A stretch of 42,498 nt of DNA from Ignavibacteriota bacterium (GCA_003158475.1 PMJR01000094.1:37529-80026), one strand, 5' to 3'; positions 17,033-24,610 are shown, counted from the first letter of the stretch. A program made the numbers and translations. Notes: generated from the letters alone by a model not told the origin.

Positions 17033-18505
17033 TTAATTCAACGGCAGCCTCACCGTAAACACCGACCCCTTCAACACCTCGCTGTCCACGGTGATCGTCC
17101 CCCGGTGCAGTTCCGCGATCCACTTCGCAATGGAAAGTCCGAGCCCGGTCCCCCCCATCTCGCGTAAGCGTGCCTTGTCCACCCTGTAGAACCGGTCGAA
17201 GATCCGTGGAAGATCTGCCTCCGGTATGCCGATCCCCGTATCGCTCACACGGAACACCACGGATCCGTTCTGCCTTTCCAGCACCAGCGTCACCTTCCCT
17301 CCCTCGGGCGTATATTTGATCGCGTTATCGATGAGGTTCAGGAAGAGCTGCCGGAGTCTGAGCCTGTCGCCGACGATCATGACGGGTGAACCCGCCTCAA
17401 GCGTGACAGCGATATGTTTCTCGGAAGCCAGTATGCAGCTGTCCTCGAAGAGTTCCTCGAGGAGCGTCTTCATGTCGACCTCCGAGAAGTCGGCGCGGTA
17501 GAGCCCCCGGTCAGCCTTCGCGAGCGTCAGGAGGTTGTCGATGATGGATGTGAGCCGGAGAATCTCTTCCAGCGTGCTCTCCAGGACCCGCCTGTATCCT
17601 TCCGGGGTCTTCGGGCTGCGGAGCGCGATCTCGATCTCCCCGCGGACGATCGTCAACGGCGTGCGGAGCTCGTGCGACGCGTCAGCGGAGAACTGCCGTA
17701 TCCGGAGGAACGACTCGTGGAGTCGCCGGATCATCTCGTTGATTGTCAGTGTCAACCGGCCGATCTCATCGTCGCTCGGTCTCACGGGGAGCGACTGGTC
17801 GAGGCTCTCTGCGGTGATGCGCCGGGTGCGCCTGGTAATCTCGTCCACGGGAGCCAGTGATTTCTTGGCGAGCGCAAACCCGCCGAAAACAGAGACTGCC
17901 AGTGCGAGGGGGAACAATACGAGGAATATCACATAAAGGCTTTGCAGCAGGTCCCGCACTTCCGAAAGGGGATACCCGACGAGATATGTATAGCTGTCGT
18001 CGCGTGCGAGCGCAATCCTTACCGGCTCCCCGTTCAGCCAGCCGGTGGTGAGGACCGTCGCGCTCACGGCAACCGTGTCCGCAAAAACCAGGCTGTCGGT
18101 CCCGAGGTTATACGACCGGTAGATGATGGTCCCTCTCCTGTCGGCGAACTGTATGTAGATCTTCTTGGGGCTCTGGAGCGTGTGCTTGAATATCTGGTTC
18201 CAGATCTCGTCCGCCTCCTCGGTAGTGTCCTTTCCGGCCGCCTCCTGAGTTGCGGGGAGCTGGCCGGCTTTTTTTCGGATCATCGTGTCTATCGAGCGCC
18301 TCCCCGGTTTCACTTTCGATTCCTGTGGCTGAATGAACTCGCGCACCCAGCGGACCTCATTCTTGAGCGAGAGATCAAGGTTCTCCGAGAGGGTTTTGCT
18401 TGTGTAATAGTAGGAGAGTGCGCCGAACAGGAGCATGGTGGAGAGCACGAGCAGCGTGTACCAGAGCGTCAGACGGGCCCGAATGGATTGTATCCGGAGT
18501 TTCAC
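17033..18505 (-). CDS. Sensor histidine kinase with HAMP domain
   Basis: The 490-residue membrane kinase has two membrane segments (about 13-33 and 188-210) flanking a periplasmic sensor region of about 150 residues. A HAMP linker (about 211-265), a dimerisation domain with the phospho-acceptor in SHELRTPL (His278), and a C-terminal ATPase domain follow. The ATPase has the N box LFLNLIDNAIKYTPEGG, the G1 box DTGIGI, the F box FDRFYR and the G2 box GTGLGLSIAK. The domain order resembles CusS/QseC-type kinases. It lies four bases downstream of the response regulator gene on the same strand, so the two form one operon and a cognate pair. The signal cannot be read from the sequence; the sensor domain shows no familiar ligand motif. 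Confidence 0.93.
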   Translation of the reverse strand: MKLRIQSIRARLTLWYTLLVLSTMLLFGALSYYYTSKTLSENLDLSLKNEVRWVREFIQPQESKVKPGRRSIDTMIRKKAGQLPATQEAAGKDTTEEADEIWNQIFKHTLQSPKKIYIQFADRRGTIIYRSYNLGTDSLVFADTVAVSATVLTTGWLNGEPVRIALARDDSYTYLVGYPLSEVRDLLQSLYVIFLVLFPLALAVSVFGGFALAKKSLAPVDEITRRTRRITAESLDQSLPVRPSDDEIGRLTLTINEMIRRLHESFLRIRQFSADASHELRTPLTIVRGEIEIALRSPKTPEGYRRVLESTLEEILRLTSIIDNLLTLAKADRGLYRADFSEVDMKTLLEELFEDSCILASEKHIAVTLEAGSPVMIVGDRLRLRQLFLNLIDNAIKYTPEGGKVTLVLERQNGSVVFRVSDTGIGIPEADLPRIFDRFYRVDKARLREMGGTGLGLSIAKWIAELHRGTITVDSEVLKGSVFTVRLPLN

Positions 18506-18509
18506 TGTC

Positions 18510-19208
18510 TCATTCCTTCCGGAGGACGTACCCGACCCCCCGCACCGTATGGATCAGCTTCCCGGGGAATCCCGATTCGATCTTCGCCCGCAGGTGGTTG
18601 ATGTACACGTCGATGAGGTTCGTCCCGGTGTCGAAACTGTAGTCCCAGATGTGCTCCGATATGATCGATCTGCTCAGCACGCTCCCTTTGTTCCGGAGAA
18701 AGAACTCGAGCAACGCGTACTCCTTGGCGGTCAGGTCGATCGGCGTCCCCGCGCGCTTCGCCTTGTGTGAGACCGTGTCGAGCTCCAGGTCGGCGAATGT
18801 GAGAAGCGTGGTTTTATCAAGCACGCCCCGGCGAAAAAGCGAGCGCATGCGTGCGAGAAGTTCTGCGAATGCAAACGGTTTGGTGAGGTAGTCGTCCGCC
18901 CCGCTATCGAGTCCCGCTACCTTGTCTTCGGTGGCGGTTTTTGCCGTCAGGATCAGTATCGGCGTTGTCCCTCCCCCCTTCCGGTACGAGCTCGTAAGCT
19001 CGAGCCCGCTTTGCCCGGGCAGCATTACATCGACGATGAGGAGATCATAATTGCCGGCCTGCGCCATGCGGAGTCCCTCTTTGCCGTCGGGTACAGTGTC
19101 CACCTCGTACTTCTCCCCCTTCAGCCCAACCTGAATCATCAAGGCAACCTTCGGGTTGTCCTCCACGACGAGGATGCGCATAGCCTGTGTCGCGTTCGGT
19201 GATGTCAT
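18510..19208 (-). CDS. OmpR/PhoB-family response regulator
   Basis: The 232-residue protein has a receiver domain (about 10-125) with the acidic pair E16-D17, the phospho-acceptor Asp60 (LLIVDVMLPGQSG), Thr88 and Lys110 (TKPF). A winged-helix DNA-binding domain (about 135-232) follows, with LTAKEYALLEFFL, NLIDVYINHLRAKI and the terminal HTVRGVGYVLR. It is the first gene of a two-gene operon with the sensor kinase. The start at ATG 19208 has no Shine-Dalgarno; MRILVVEDN at 19181 is the alternative. The predicted promoter ends only nine bases before ATG 19208, consistent with a nearly leaderless mRNA from that ATG. Targets are unknown. Confidence 0.94.
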   Translation of the reverse strand: MTSPNATQAMRILVVEDNPKVALMIQVGLKGEKYEVDTVPDGKEGLRMAQAGNYDLLIVDVMLPGQSGLELTSSYRKGGGTTPILILTAKTATEDKVAGLDSGADDYLTKPFAFAELLARMRSLFRRGVLDKTTLLTFADLELDTVSHKAKRAGTPIDLTAKEYALLEFFLRNKGSVLSRSIISEHIWDYSFDTGTNLIDVYINHLRAKIESGFPGKLIHTVRGVGYVLRKE

Positions 19209-19217
19209 GTCATCGGA

Positions 19218-19246
19218 AAAATAGCGGATTTTATCGCGACTTGCAA
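19218..19246 (-). promoter_or_regulatory. Predicted promoter of the two-component operon (TTGCAA-17-TATTTT)
   Basis: On the minus strand TTGCAA (19246-19241), 17 bases, then TATTTT (19223-19218). Only nine bases separate the -10 box from the ATG of the regulator, so the mRNA leader would be about two to three bases with no room for a ribosome site. Confidence 0.5.
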
Positions 19247-19300
19247 AAGTGTTCCGTGTCCGAAATCTCGCGCAGAACGCTCTCGATTCACTGATCCCCG

Positions 19301-19774
19301 CTACTTCTTTTCGAGGAATCGCTCGATCTGTCGCCTGTGGCGGAGGACATGGACAATCGCATGTTCCAGCATCTGCTCCATGTCATACTGCACACCCCAC
19401 CTGGAATTGATACGCACGGCGCTCACCTGCTCGTCTGAATACTCCCAGCGCCCCTCGAGTGTCTCTGCAGTATATGCAAGCATATGCTTGATCTGGTCCA
19501 GCGATAGGCTCCTGGCAAGGAGTTGTAGTACGGGTCGTCCGGACGGAACCGAGAACGCCTGCCGGATGTAGTCGGCATAGCCGTATCCGGATCCGATGAC
19601 GTGATTCGTGATTGTTTGAACCGACCGGCAGTGCGGATCGGCTGTACGTGCATCGCGCTCGTGTTCAAACTCGGCGTCGGAGATGTCGCTGACGATCCGG
19701 ACGAGATCCGATGCCGCGCGCTCGTATTCGTCCATCATTGCGCCGACTCCTCCGCTCCTGTATGATTTGCTCAT
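19301..19774 (-). CDS. DinB/YfiT-superfamily protein, possible metal-dependent thiol transferase
   Basis: The 157-residue protein fits the four-helix-bundle DinB fold. Candidate metal-binding His residues are in TITNHVIGSGYGYADYIRQAF (about residue 58) and in EQMLEHAIVHVLRHRRQIERF near the C-terminus, the usual positions of the three-His site. Members of the superfamily include bacillithiol and mycothiol S-transferases, while many are uncharacterised stress proteins, so a reaction cannot be named. The ATG at 19774 has AAGGAGG about six bases before it. Codon and base use match the neighbours. It is read in the same direction as the two-component operon, but 92 bases separate it from that operon's regulator gene and a promoter lies between, so it is probably transcribed separately. 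Confidence 0.75.
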   Translation of the reverse strand: MSKSYRSGGVGAMMDEYERAASDLVRIVSDISDAEFEHERDARTADPHCRSVQTITNHVIGSGYGYADYIRQAFSVPSGRPVLQLLARSLSLDQIKHMLAYTAETLEGRWEYSDEQVSAVRINSRWGVQYDMEQMLEHAIVHVLRHRRQIERFLEKK

Positions 19775-19889
19775 GGAAGCCTCCTTCTACGCCGCTGGAC
19801 GGCGGCACTCGTGAGTTCCCGGATTGCGTCTTTCCCGACCCACCGGGCCGATTGAGAATCCAAGCGTGCAATCTCCACCTTCTCTTATG

Positions 19890-19918
19890 GAGATACGAAA
19901 TCCCCTCGATTGAAACAA
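19890..19918 (-). promoter_or_regulatory. Possible promoter of the DinB-like gene (TTGTTT-17-TATCTC)
   Basis: On the minus strand TTGTTT (19918-19913) and TATCTC (19895-19890) are 17 bases apart. The -10 box is weaker than in the other candidates, and the implied leader is about 110 bases, so this is tentative. Confidence 0.3.
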
Positions 19919-19957
19919 TATGCCGGTCCGGAAGTGTCTGGATAACTGCCCCGAAAG

Positions 19958-19987
19958 TTGACTTTATATGAATTATGATACTATATT
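19958..19987 (+). promoter_or_regulatory. Predicted promoter of the toxin-antitoxin operon (TTGACT-18-TATATT)
   Basis: TTGACT (19958-19963) and TATATT (19982-19987) are 18 bases apart inside an AT-rich block (about 19957-19990) that stands out from the GC-rich surroundings. The antitoxin of such systems normally represses its own promoter; the repeated TATA/ATAT steps between the boxes could be its operator, but no clean palindrome is seen. Confidence 0.55.
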
Positions 19988-20008
19988 GATAGAGAACAGG
20001 GAGGGTCT

Positions 20009-20281
20009 ATGCCGATCATTAAGCCTATTTCCGATCTCCGGAACAAGTCCAGGAGAATTTCCGAGCTTGCGCACAAGGCCAACGAGCCGATCTTCATCAC
20101 AAAGAACGGTGAAGGTGATCTGGTGGTTATGTCGCTGGCGAGTTACGGCGCGATGAAACAAAAACTCGATCTCTTTGGCAAACTTGCGGTTGCTCAGGCT
20201 CAGAAGGCACATGGTGACCGGGGACGGAAGTTGGCCGACGTTGTGAGAGACCTGCGGAAAAAAATTCGTGACAAAGACTAA
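20009..20281 (+). CDS. Type II antitoxin, Phd/YefM family
   Basis: The 90-residue protein starts with the Phd/YefM pattern: PIIKPISDLRNKSRRISELAHKANEPIFITKNGEGDLVVMSLASY, i.e. a beta-hairpin DNA-binding and dimer domain. A charged, helical C-terminal part (about 60-90) would wrap the toxin. Antitoxins of this family neutralise a co-encoded RelE/ParE-fold toxin and repress the operon. AGGGAGGG (19998-20005) lies three bases before the ATG, a strong ribosome site that would favour antitoxin excess. The end of the gene overlaps the toxin start by 14 bases. Family assignment rests on the N-terminal motif and the pairing. Confidence 0.88.
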   Translation: MPIIKPISDLRNKSRRISELAHKANEPIFITKNGEGDLVVMSLASYGAMKQKLDLFGKLAVAQAQKAHGDRGRKLADVVRDLRKKIRDKD

Positions 20282-20576
20282 ATTCACCGTCCGGCTTCTT
20301 CGTGCGGCTGAAGAAGATCTGAACGACATTCTTGAGTACATTGCCGCCGACAATCCGTCTGCCGCAGCGGCTGTCCTTGACCGAATTGAGAGAGATTTTC
20401 GGCTGCTGAGCCAGCAGCCCCGATTGGGGCGAATCCCGGAAGAGGAAGAACTGGTTCGTATGGGATATAGATTCCTTGTGGTCCGGGATTACCTGATCTT
20501 CTATACCCTCGAAGAGGGAACCATCCTCGTGCACCGGATCGTTCACGGTGACCGCGATTATCTTCGGTTGTTCTAG
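20268..20576 (+). CDS. Type II toxin, RelE/ParE family
   Basis: The 102-residue protein begins at GTG 20268 inside the antitoxin gene and reads FTVRLLRAAEEDLNDILEYIAADNPSAA, the ParE/RelE opening of a strand followed by two helices. It continues QQPRLGRIPEE, YRFLVVRDYLIFY and VHRIVHGDRDYLRLF, the core strands of the fold. The R-x-L-V-x-x-Y-L-I-F-Y stretch is usual for ParE-like toxins. RelE members cut mRNA on the ribosome and ParE members poison gyrase; the sequence does not decide between them, though the helical hairpin favours ParE. The operon lies between chromosomal genes with no visible mobile-element ends. Confidence 0.88.
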   Translation: MTKTKFTVRLLRAAEEDLNDILEYIAADNPSAAAAVLDRIERDFRLLSQQPRLGRIPEEEELVRMGYRFLVVRDYLIFYTLEEGTILVHRIVHGDRDYLRLF

Positions 20577-20766
20577 TCTCACCAGACACACCTGCCGACC
20601 ACGCTCCCCGCGTAATATGCCTGCAGAATCTCTTGAGCGGTCAATGTGCTCGATGACGGCAAACATGTTCGCAGCGGCGAGGGTTACCTCTCTCCGGGGT
20701 CTTGGCGGCATATCCAGGTCCCGTTCGCTCTGTTGGGCCAGCGGCGAGTCCGCGAATTCCTGGTAA

Positions 20767-20795
20767 TGGACACTTGCACGATTTTTTATTATCTT
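20767..20795 (+). promoter_or_regulatory. Possible tatT promoter (TGGACA-17-TATCTT)
   Basis: TGGACA (20767-20772), five of six bases of the -35 consensus, and TATCTT (20790-20795) are spaced by 17. The -10 region also reads TATCTTTG, which matches the Bacteroidota TAnnTTTG box. The rest of the 20577-20823 gap holds no gene I can support. Confidence 0.45.
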
Positions 20796-20823
20796 TGTCG
20801 CGTTCTCAAACCTGGACCCGCCG

Positions 20824-21684
20824 ATGAAAATCACACTATTCTTCTGCTGCGCAGCGCTGCTTGCATTCTCCGGCTGCATCAGGACGCTCGCGGTTTCGGC
20901 TGTCGGAGGGATCGCCGATGACGGGTTTGAGGCTTTCACGTCCGAGAGTGATCTGGATTTTGCGGAGCAGGCTCTCCCCGGGAATCTGAAGCTCCTCGAA
21001 GTCATGCTGAAAAGCGACCCGGACAATGAGCGGCTCCTGCGTCTGCTCAGCCAGGGATACGCGAGTTACGCGCTTGCATACCTGGAAGAGAAGGACGATG
21101 TGCGTGCGAGGGATTTCTACGTCCGCGCGCGGGACTTCGGGTACCGCATCATGCGCCGGGACGCCGGACTGGCGAAGGCGCTGGCCGGCTCGCTCGACGA
21201 TCTGAAAGCGGAGCTTGCAAAACGCGGGAAGGACGACGCGCCGGGCGTGTTCTGGTCGGCGTTCGGCCTCGGGAGCTATGTACAGCTCGCCCTCACGGAG
21301 CCTTCTGCCCTTGCGGAGCTTCCAAAGGCGGAAGCGATGATGGAATTCGTTGCCCGCGTTGATTCAGAGTACTACTACGGAGGGGCTCACCTGTTTCTCG
21401 GGGCACTTGCAGGGATGCGGCCGCAGATGCTCGGCGGGAACCCGGAAAAATCAAGGGCGCATTTTGAGACGGCCATCAGGCTCTCCGGGGGGAAGTTCCT
21501 GCTGACATATGTGTACTACGCCCGCTCGTACGCAGTCCAGACACAGAACGAAGCGCTCTTCACCGAGCTGCTGACAAAGGTGCGCGATGCCTCTCTGGAG
21601 ATACTTCCGGAGTTCCGTCTGGCGAACGCCATCGCAAAGAAGAAAGCCGCGATCCTCCTGGCGAAAAAGTCCGATCTCTTCTAA
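20824..21684 (+). CDS. tatT: TatT-like lipoprotein, TRAP transporter T component (TPR-type)
   Basis: The 286-residue protein has a lipoprotein signal peptide with lipobox AFSGC (Cys19), then an all-helical, TPR-like repeat array: LLEVMLKSDPDNERLLRLLSQGYASYALAYLEE, VRARDFYVRARDFGYRIM, and YYGGAHLFLGALAGMRPQMLGGNPEKSRAHFETAI. This matches the TatT family described from Treponema pallidum, a periplasmic trimer that docks a DctP-type binding protein in TPR-associated TRAP transporters. The dctPQM genes lie immediately beyond but on the opposite strand, so TatT has its own promoter while its partners are transcribed toward it. Usually the T component is in the same operon. No Shine-Dalgarno is seen at the ATG. 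Confidence 0.85.
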   Translation: MKITLFFCCAALLAFSGCIRTLAVSAVGGIADDGFEAFTSESDLDFAEQALPGNLKLLEVMLKSDPDNERLLRLLSQGYASYALAYLEEKDDVRARDFYVRARDFGYRIMRRDAGLAKALAGSLDDLKAELAKRGKDDAPGVFWSAFGLGSYVQLALTEPSALAELPKAEAMMEFVARVDSEYYYGGAHLFLGALAGMRPQMLGGNPEKSRAHFETAIRLSGGKFLLTYVYYARSYAVQTQNEALFTELLTKVRDASLEILPEFRLANAIAKKKAAILLAKKSDLF

Positions 21685-21687
21685 CAG

Positions 21688-21733
21688 TCCCGCCGTCCTC
21701 GGGCGGGATTGACAACCCCGCCATTCAGGCGGG
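21688..21733 (+). terminator. Two adjacent GC hairpins between convergent tatT and dctM (terminator or REP-like repeat)
   Basis: TCCCGCC (21688-21694) pairs with GGCGGGA (21702-21708) over a seven-base loop. CCCGCC (21717-21722) pairs with GGCGGG (21728-21733) over a five-base loop. The two hairpins share their stem sequence. They begin four bases after the tatT stop and lie 36 bases past the dctM stop, so they could end transcripts from both sides. They lack a clear U-run and could instead be a REP-type repeat. Confidence 0.6.
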
Positions 21734-21768
21734 ACTAAACCCCGCGCACACCGTACCCCGCAGTGATC

Positions 21769-23046
21769 TTACTGCCCCGTCCCCTGTCCCACCAGCATCA
21801 GACTCAGGTGCGGCAGATAGGTTACCAGCAGGAGTGTCACCACCAACAGAAGGAAAAACGGCACTACCGATTTGTAGACCTCCGGGAGCGGCTTGTTGAA
21901 CCGGATGCTGGAGAGGAACAGGTTCAGTCCGAGCGGCGGCGTCATGTATCCGATCTCGAGGTTCAGCAGGAATATGATCCCCAGGTGGATCGGGTCGACC
22001 CCGTACTGGAGCGCCACCGGGAGAATCAGCGGGACGACGATGATGATGGCGGAAAAGATCTCCACCATGTTCATCACCAGTATGAAGAAGTTCAGTATGA
22101 TCAGGAACACGATCTTGCTGCTCACGTACGTGCTTATGAACGCGAACAGCTTCATCGGGATCTGCTCGTCGATCAGGTAGCTCGTGACGCCCATCGCCGA
22201 ACCGAGCATGACGAGTATGGCGCCGACGAGTATCATGCTCTCCCTGACGACGCGGGGGAGATCCGCGAAAATCTTGACTTCGCGGTGAACGAAGACCTCG
22301 ACGATCAACACGTACGCCGCCGTCACCGCCGCCGCTTCCGTCGCCGTGAATATCCCCCCGTAGATCCCGCCGACAACCACCACAGGAAGGGGGGCTTCCC
22401 AGCCAGCCTCTTTCAGTGCGCTCCAGACCTCTCTCCACGAAAACGGCGTACGCTGGACCTTCGCCACGACCCCGGTCCGCATCGCATATGCTGAGAGTAT
22501 GACCAGAAGAAGTATCCCCGGGATCAGTCCTGCCATGAACAGGTGGTCGATGTTGACCTTCGCGATGATGCTGTAGAGTATGATCGGCAGGGACGGAGGG
22601 AAGAGCAGCCCGAGGCTGCCGGAGGTCGTCACCAGTCCGAGCGAAAATTTCTCAGGATAACGGTGCTGGATGAGCGCCGGATAAATAAGTCCTCCAAGCG
22701 CGATGATCGTCACCCCCGACGCACCGCTGAACGCGGTGAAGATCGCCGTCGAGAAGAGTGCGACGACCGCAAGCCCTCCCGGCATCCATCCAAAGAGGGA
22801 TCCGGCGAGCCTGATCAGGCGCCTGGGTGCCTGGCTTTCTGCAAGGAGGAAACCGGCAAATGTGAAAAGCGGGATGGCGATCAGTGCCGGGAGATCGACG
22901 AGCCTGTACAGCTCGGCGATCATTGCGGCCGTGTCCGTCCCGGACGAGGTGAACGCGATAAGTCCGATAGCGCCGATGATCGTGAAGAGGGGAGCACCCG
23001 CAAGTGCGAGTACGCCGAGGAGGACGATGACGACCCAGACGCTCAT
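21769..23046 (-). CDS. dctM: TRAP transporter large permease subunit (DctM/TatM)
   Basis: The 425-residue protein is almost wholly hydrophobic, with about 12 membrane segments, and shows DctM-family features: TAFSGASGVTIIALGGLIYP, SLGLLFPPSLPIILY, GIFTATEAAAVTAAYV and LEIGYMTPPLGLNLF. DctM is the ion-coupled channel of tripartite TRAP transporters in the inner membrane. The start at ATG 23046 overlaps the dctQ stop as ATGA; upstream codons in the same frame have no hydrophobic or conserved character. Together with dctQ, dctP and the convergent tatT it makes a complete four-part importer. The FPPS and TPP loops resemble the sodium-binding regions of this family, so sodium coupling is likely. 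Confidence 0.95.
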   Translation of the reverse strand: MSVWVVIVLLGVLALAGAPLFTIIGAIGLIAFTSSGTDTAAMIAELYRLVDLPALIAIPLFTFAGFLLAESQAPRRLIRLAGSLFGWMPGGLAVVALFSTAIFTAFSGASGVTIIALGGLIYPALIQHRYPEKFSLGLVTTSGSLGLLFPPSLPIILYSIIAKVNIDHLFMAGLIPGILLLVILSAYAMRTGVVAKVQRTPFSWREVWSALKEAGWEAPLPVVVVGGIYGGIFTATEAAAVTAAYVLIVEVFVHREVKIFADLPRVVRESMILVGAILVMLGSAMGVTSYLIDEQIPMKLFAFISTYVSSKIVFLIILNFFILVMNMVEIFSAIIIVVPLILPVALQYGVDPIHLGIIFLLNLEIGYMTPPLGLNLFLSSIRFNKPLPEVYKSVVPFFLLLVVTLLLVTYLPHLSLMLVGQGTGQ

Positions 23047-23552
23047 AGCGCAGGTCCCTCCGCCTCGGGACCGCGCACCGCGCGCACGATGTTTTCGATC
23101 ATCCGCAGGAGGAATTGAATCAAAATGAGGCAAAACCCGAGGGGGACGATGATCGCGGCGGCACGCTGCGGCACCTGGAGGAAGAGCATGGAATCGGCAT
23201 CCATACCCACGCTAACGAACGTCAGGCTCGCCTGCAGCATGAAATAACAGATCACGATGGCGAACAGATCGGAGAATGCGGCGAACCAGGCTTTGAGTTT
23301 TGGATGGAGGAACCGGGTGAGGATGTCGATGTGGAAGTGCTTATCCTCGCGCGTGGCCATATATGCGCCGAAAAACCCGACCCAGAGCACCATGTGACGG
23401 GCGGCGATGTCCCCCCAGATGATCCCTGTGTGGAGGGAGAGCCGGAGGAGCACCTGCAGCGCGGCGATTCCGAGCATCATCACGAAAAAGAACATCAGCA
23501 GCCAGGTGACGGCCTTTGTGAGGACCCTGTCGACCGCCCTGAGAACGCTCAT
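23043..23552 (-). CDS. dctQ: TRAP transporter small permease subunit (DctQ)
   Basis: The 169-residue protein has four hydrophobic segments (about 15-36, 50-66, 87-110 and 130-152), as expected for DctQ. It carries the family pattern EDKHFHIDILTRFL after the second segment and a W-G-D-I-A-A-R-H-M-V-L-W start to that segment. DctQ packs around DctM to form the membrane part of the transporter. ATGA overlaps on both sides (dctP stop at 23549-23551, dctM start at 23046) show tight translational coupling in the order P-Q-M. Assignment is secure from length, topology and context. Confidence 0.93.
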   Translation of the reverse strand: MSVLRAVDRVLTKAVTWLLMFFFVMMLGIAALQVLLRLSLHTGIIWGDIAARHMVLWVGFFGAYMATREDKHFHIDILTRFLHPKLKAWFAAFSDLFAIVICYFMLQASLTFVSVGMDADSMLFLQVPQRAAAIIVPLGFCLILIQFLLRMIENIVRAVRGPEAEGPAL

Positions 23553-24550
23553 TTGCCGTGCTCCTGACGGTAGGTGCGCAGAGACGACTCCACCTGGTCA
23601 AGGAGCTCCTGTGAAAAGAGTTTGCCGACGAGCAACTGACGCGCTTTCTTGCCTGTCGATTCGAACTGGGCCGTCACTTCCTTCGTCGGGGTGATCACCG
23701 TGAATCCCTTCTCTTTCAACGTGGCGATCGACTTCTCGTTCTCGTCGCGGCTGGCGAGCGTCAGCTGGCGGAAATATTTCCGCCCGTTCGTCACAAGTAT
23801 GTCCTGGATGTCCTTCGGCATCGCATCGAACACCTTCTTGGAGATCAGGACGGCACCCTCGCTGTTGGCCAGCGGCAATCCCATCATGAACTTGACACGG
23901 GTAAACCATGAGAGAGCGACAAGCTCATAGGGGGGAACATAGACAGTATTCACCATCCCGGTCTGGAGCGAGGTGCTGACGTCCGTGATTGAAAGAGGGA
24001 TAGGGGAAACGCCGATTGCCTGGAATGCCGCCTCGGCGATCGGATCCCCTTCCCACATCCAAATTTTCGTCTTCTTGAGATCCTCCGCCGACCCCACCGG
24101 CCTGTCCGAGTAAATATACACGAGCCCCACTTCGGCCCATCCAAGTAAAACGAATCCTCCTTCTTCGATTGCCTGCTGGAACTCCTTGTCGAATTTGTTG
24201 ACGATGAAGTCTACTTCGTCGTGATTCTTGAAAAGGAAGGGAGCGTCGAGAATCCGGACCTTCTTCGCGATTTCGTTGATTCCCACACCTGTGAATCCCG
24301 CGGCACTGTACTGTCCCAGTTTGATCTTGCGGACCACGTCCTTCTCATCTCCCGCCACTCCCCCGGCATAGATCTTGAACCCCAGCCGCCCCCCGCTCTG
24401 CTCCCGGATCGCTTTGTCAAAATCGCGCATCACTTTGGTCGGCGTGCTCCCTTCCGGAGCAAGTGTTGCGAACTTCACCAGGTACTGCTGCGCGCTGAGC
24501 GAAGGCGCAATCAGCGCCACGCATACAATCAGGAGAAGAGAGCGTTTCAC
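23549..24550 (-). CDS. dctP: TRAP transporter substrate-binding protein (DctP/TatP type)
   Basis: The 333-residue periplasmic protein starts at GTG 24550 with AAAGG a few bases upstream, followed by a signal peptide ending SLSAQQ (about residue 21). It then shows the DctP family core: KFATLAPEGSTPTKVMRDFDKAIREQSGGRLGFKIYAGG, DAPFLFKNHDEV, and SITDVSTSLQTGMVNTVYVPPYELVALSW. In most DctP proteins the segment after AEDLKK reads K-I-R, and the Arg clamps the substrate carboxylate. Here it reads K-I-W-M-W-E-G-D, with Trp at about 164. The ligand may therefore be non-acidic or hydrophobic, as reported for the TatT-associated binding protein of Treponema. The hydrophilic frame upstream of the GTG is not counted because the signal peptide begins here. 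Confidence 0.93.
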   Translation of the reverse strand: MKRSLLLIVCVALIAPSLSAQQYLVKFATLAPEGSTPTKVMRDFDKAIREQSGGRLGFKIYAGGVAGDEKDVVRKIKLGQYSAAGFTGVGINEIAKKVRILDAPFLFKNHDEVDFIVNKFDKEFQQAIEEGGFVLLGWAEVGLVYIYSDRPVGSAEDLKKTKIWMWEGDPIAEAAFQAIGVSPIPLSITDVSTSLQTGMVNTVYVPPYELVALSWFTRVKFMMGLPLANSEGAVLISKKVFDAMPKDIQDILVTNGRKYFRQLTLASRDENEKSIATLKEKGFTVITPTKEVTAQFESTGKKARQLLVGKLFSQELLDQVESSLRTYRQEHGK

Positions 24551-24589
24551 GGTTTTCCTTTCTCGGAAGAATCCGAATGTTCGGTCAAC

Positions 24590-24610
24590 GATGGCGCCTT
24601 CGGCGCCATC
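24590..24610 (-). repeat. Perfect 9-bp inverted repeat in the dctP leader
   Basis: GATGGCGCC (24590-24598) and GGCGCCATC (24602-24610) form a 9-base-pair hairpin with a three-base loop, 40-60 bases before the dctP start. No U-run follows on either strand, so it is not a standard terminator. It may be an operator, an mRNA-stability hairpin between the glycosidase gene and dctPQM, or an attenuator. Confidence 0.6.

Noticed and set aside
20127-21026. 299-codon minus-strand frame through the toxin gene, the gap and the start of tatT
   Set aside because: It runs antisense to two supported genes. The part within 20577-20823 looks faintly protein-like but matches nothing I know, so I treat the gap as non-coding.
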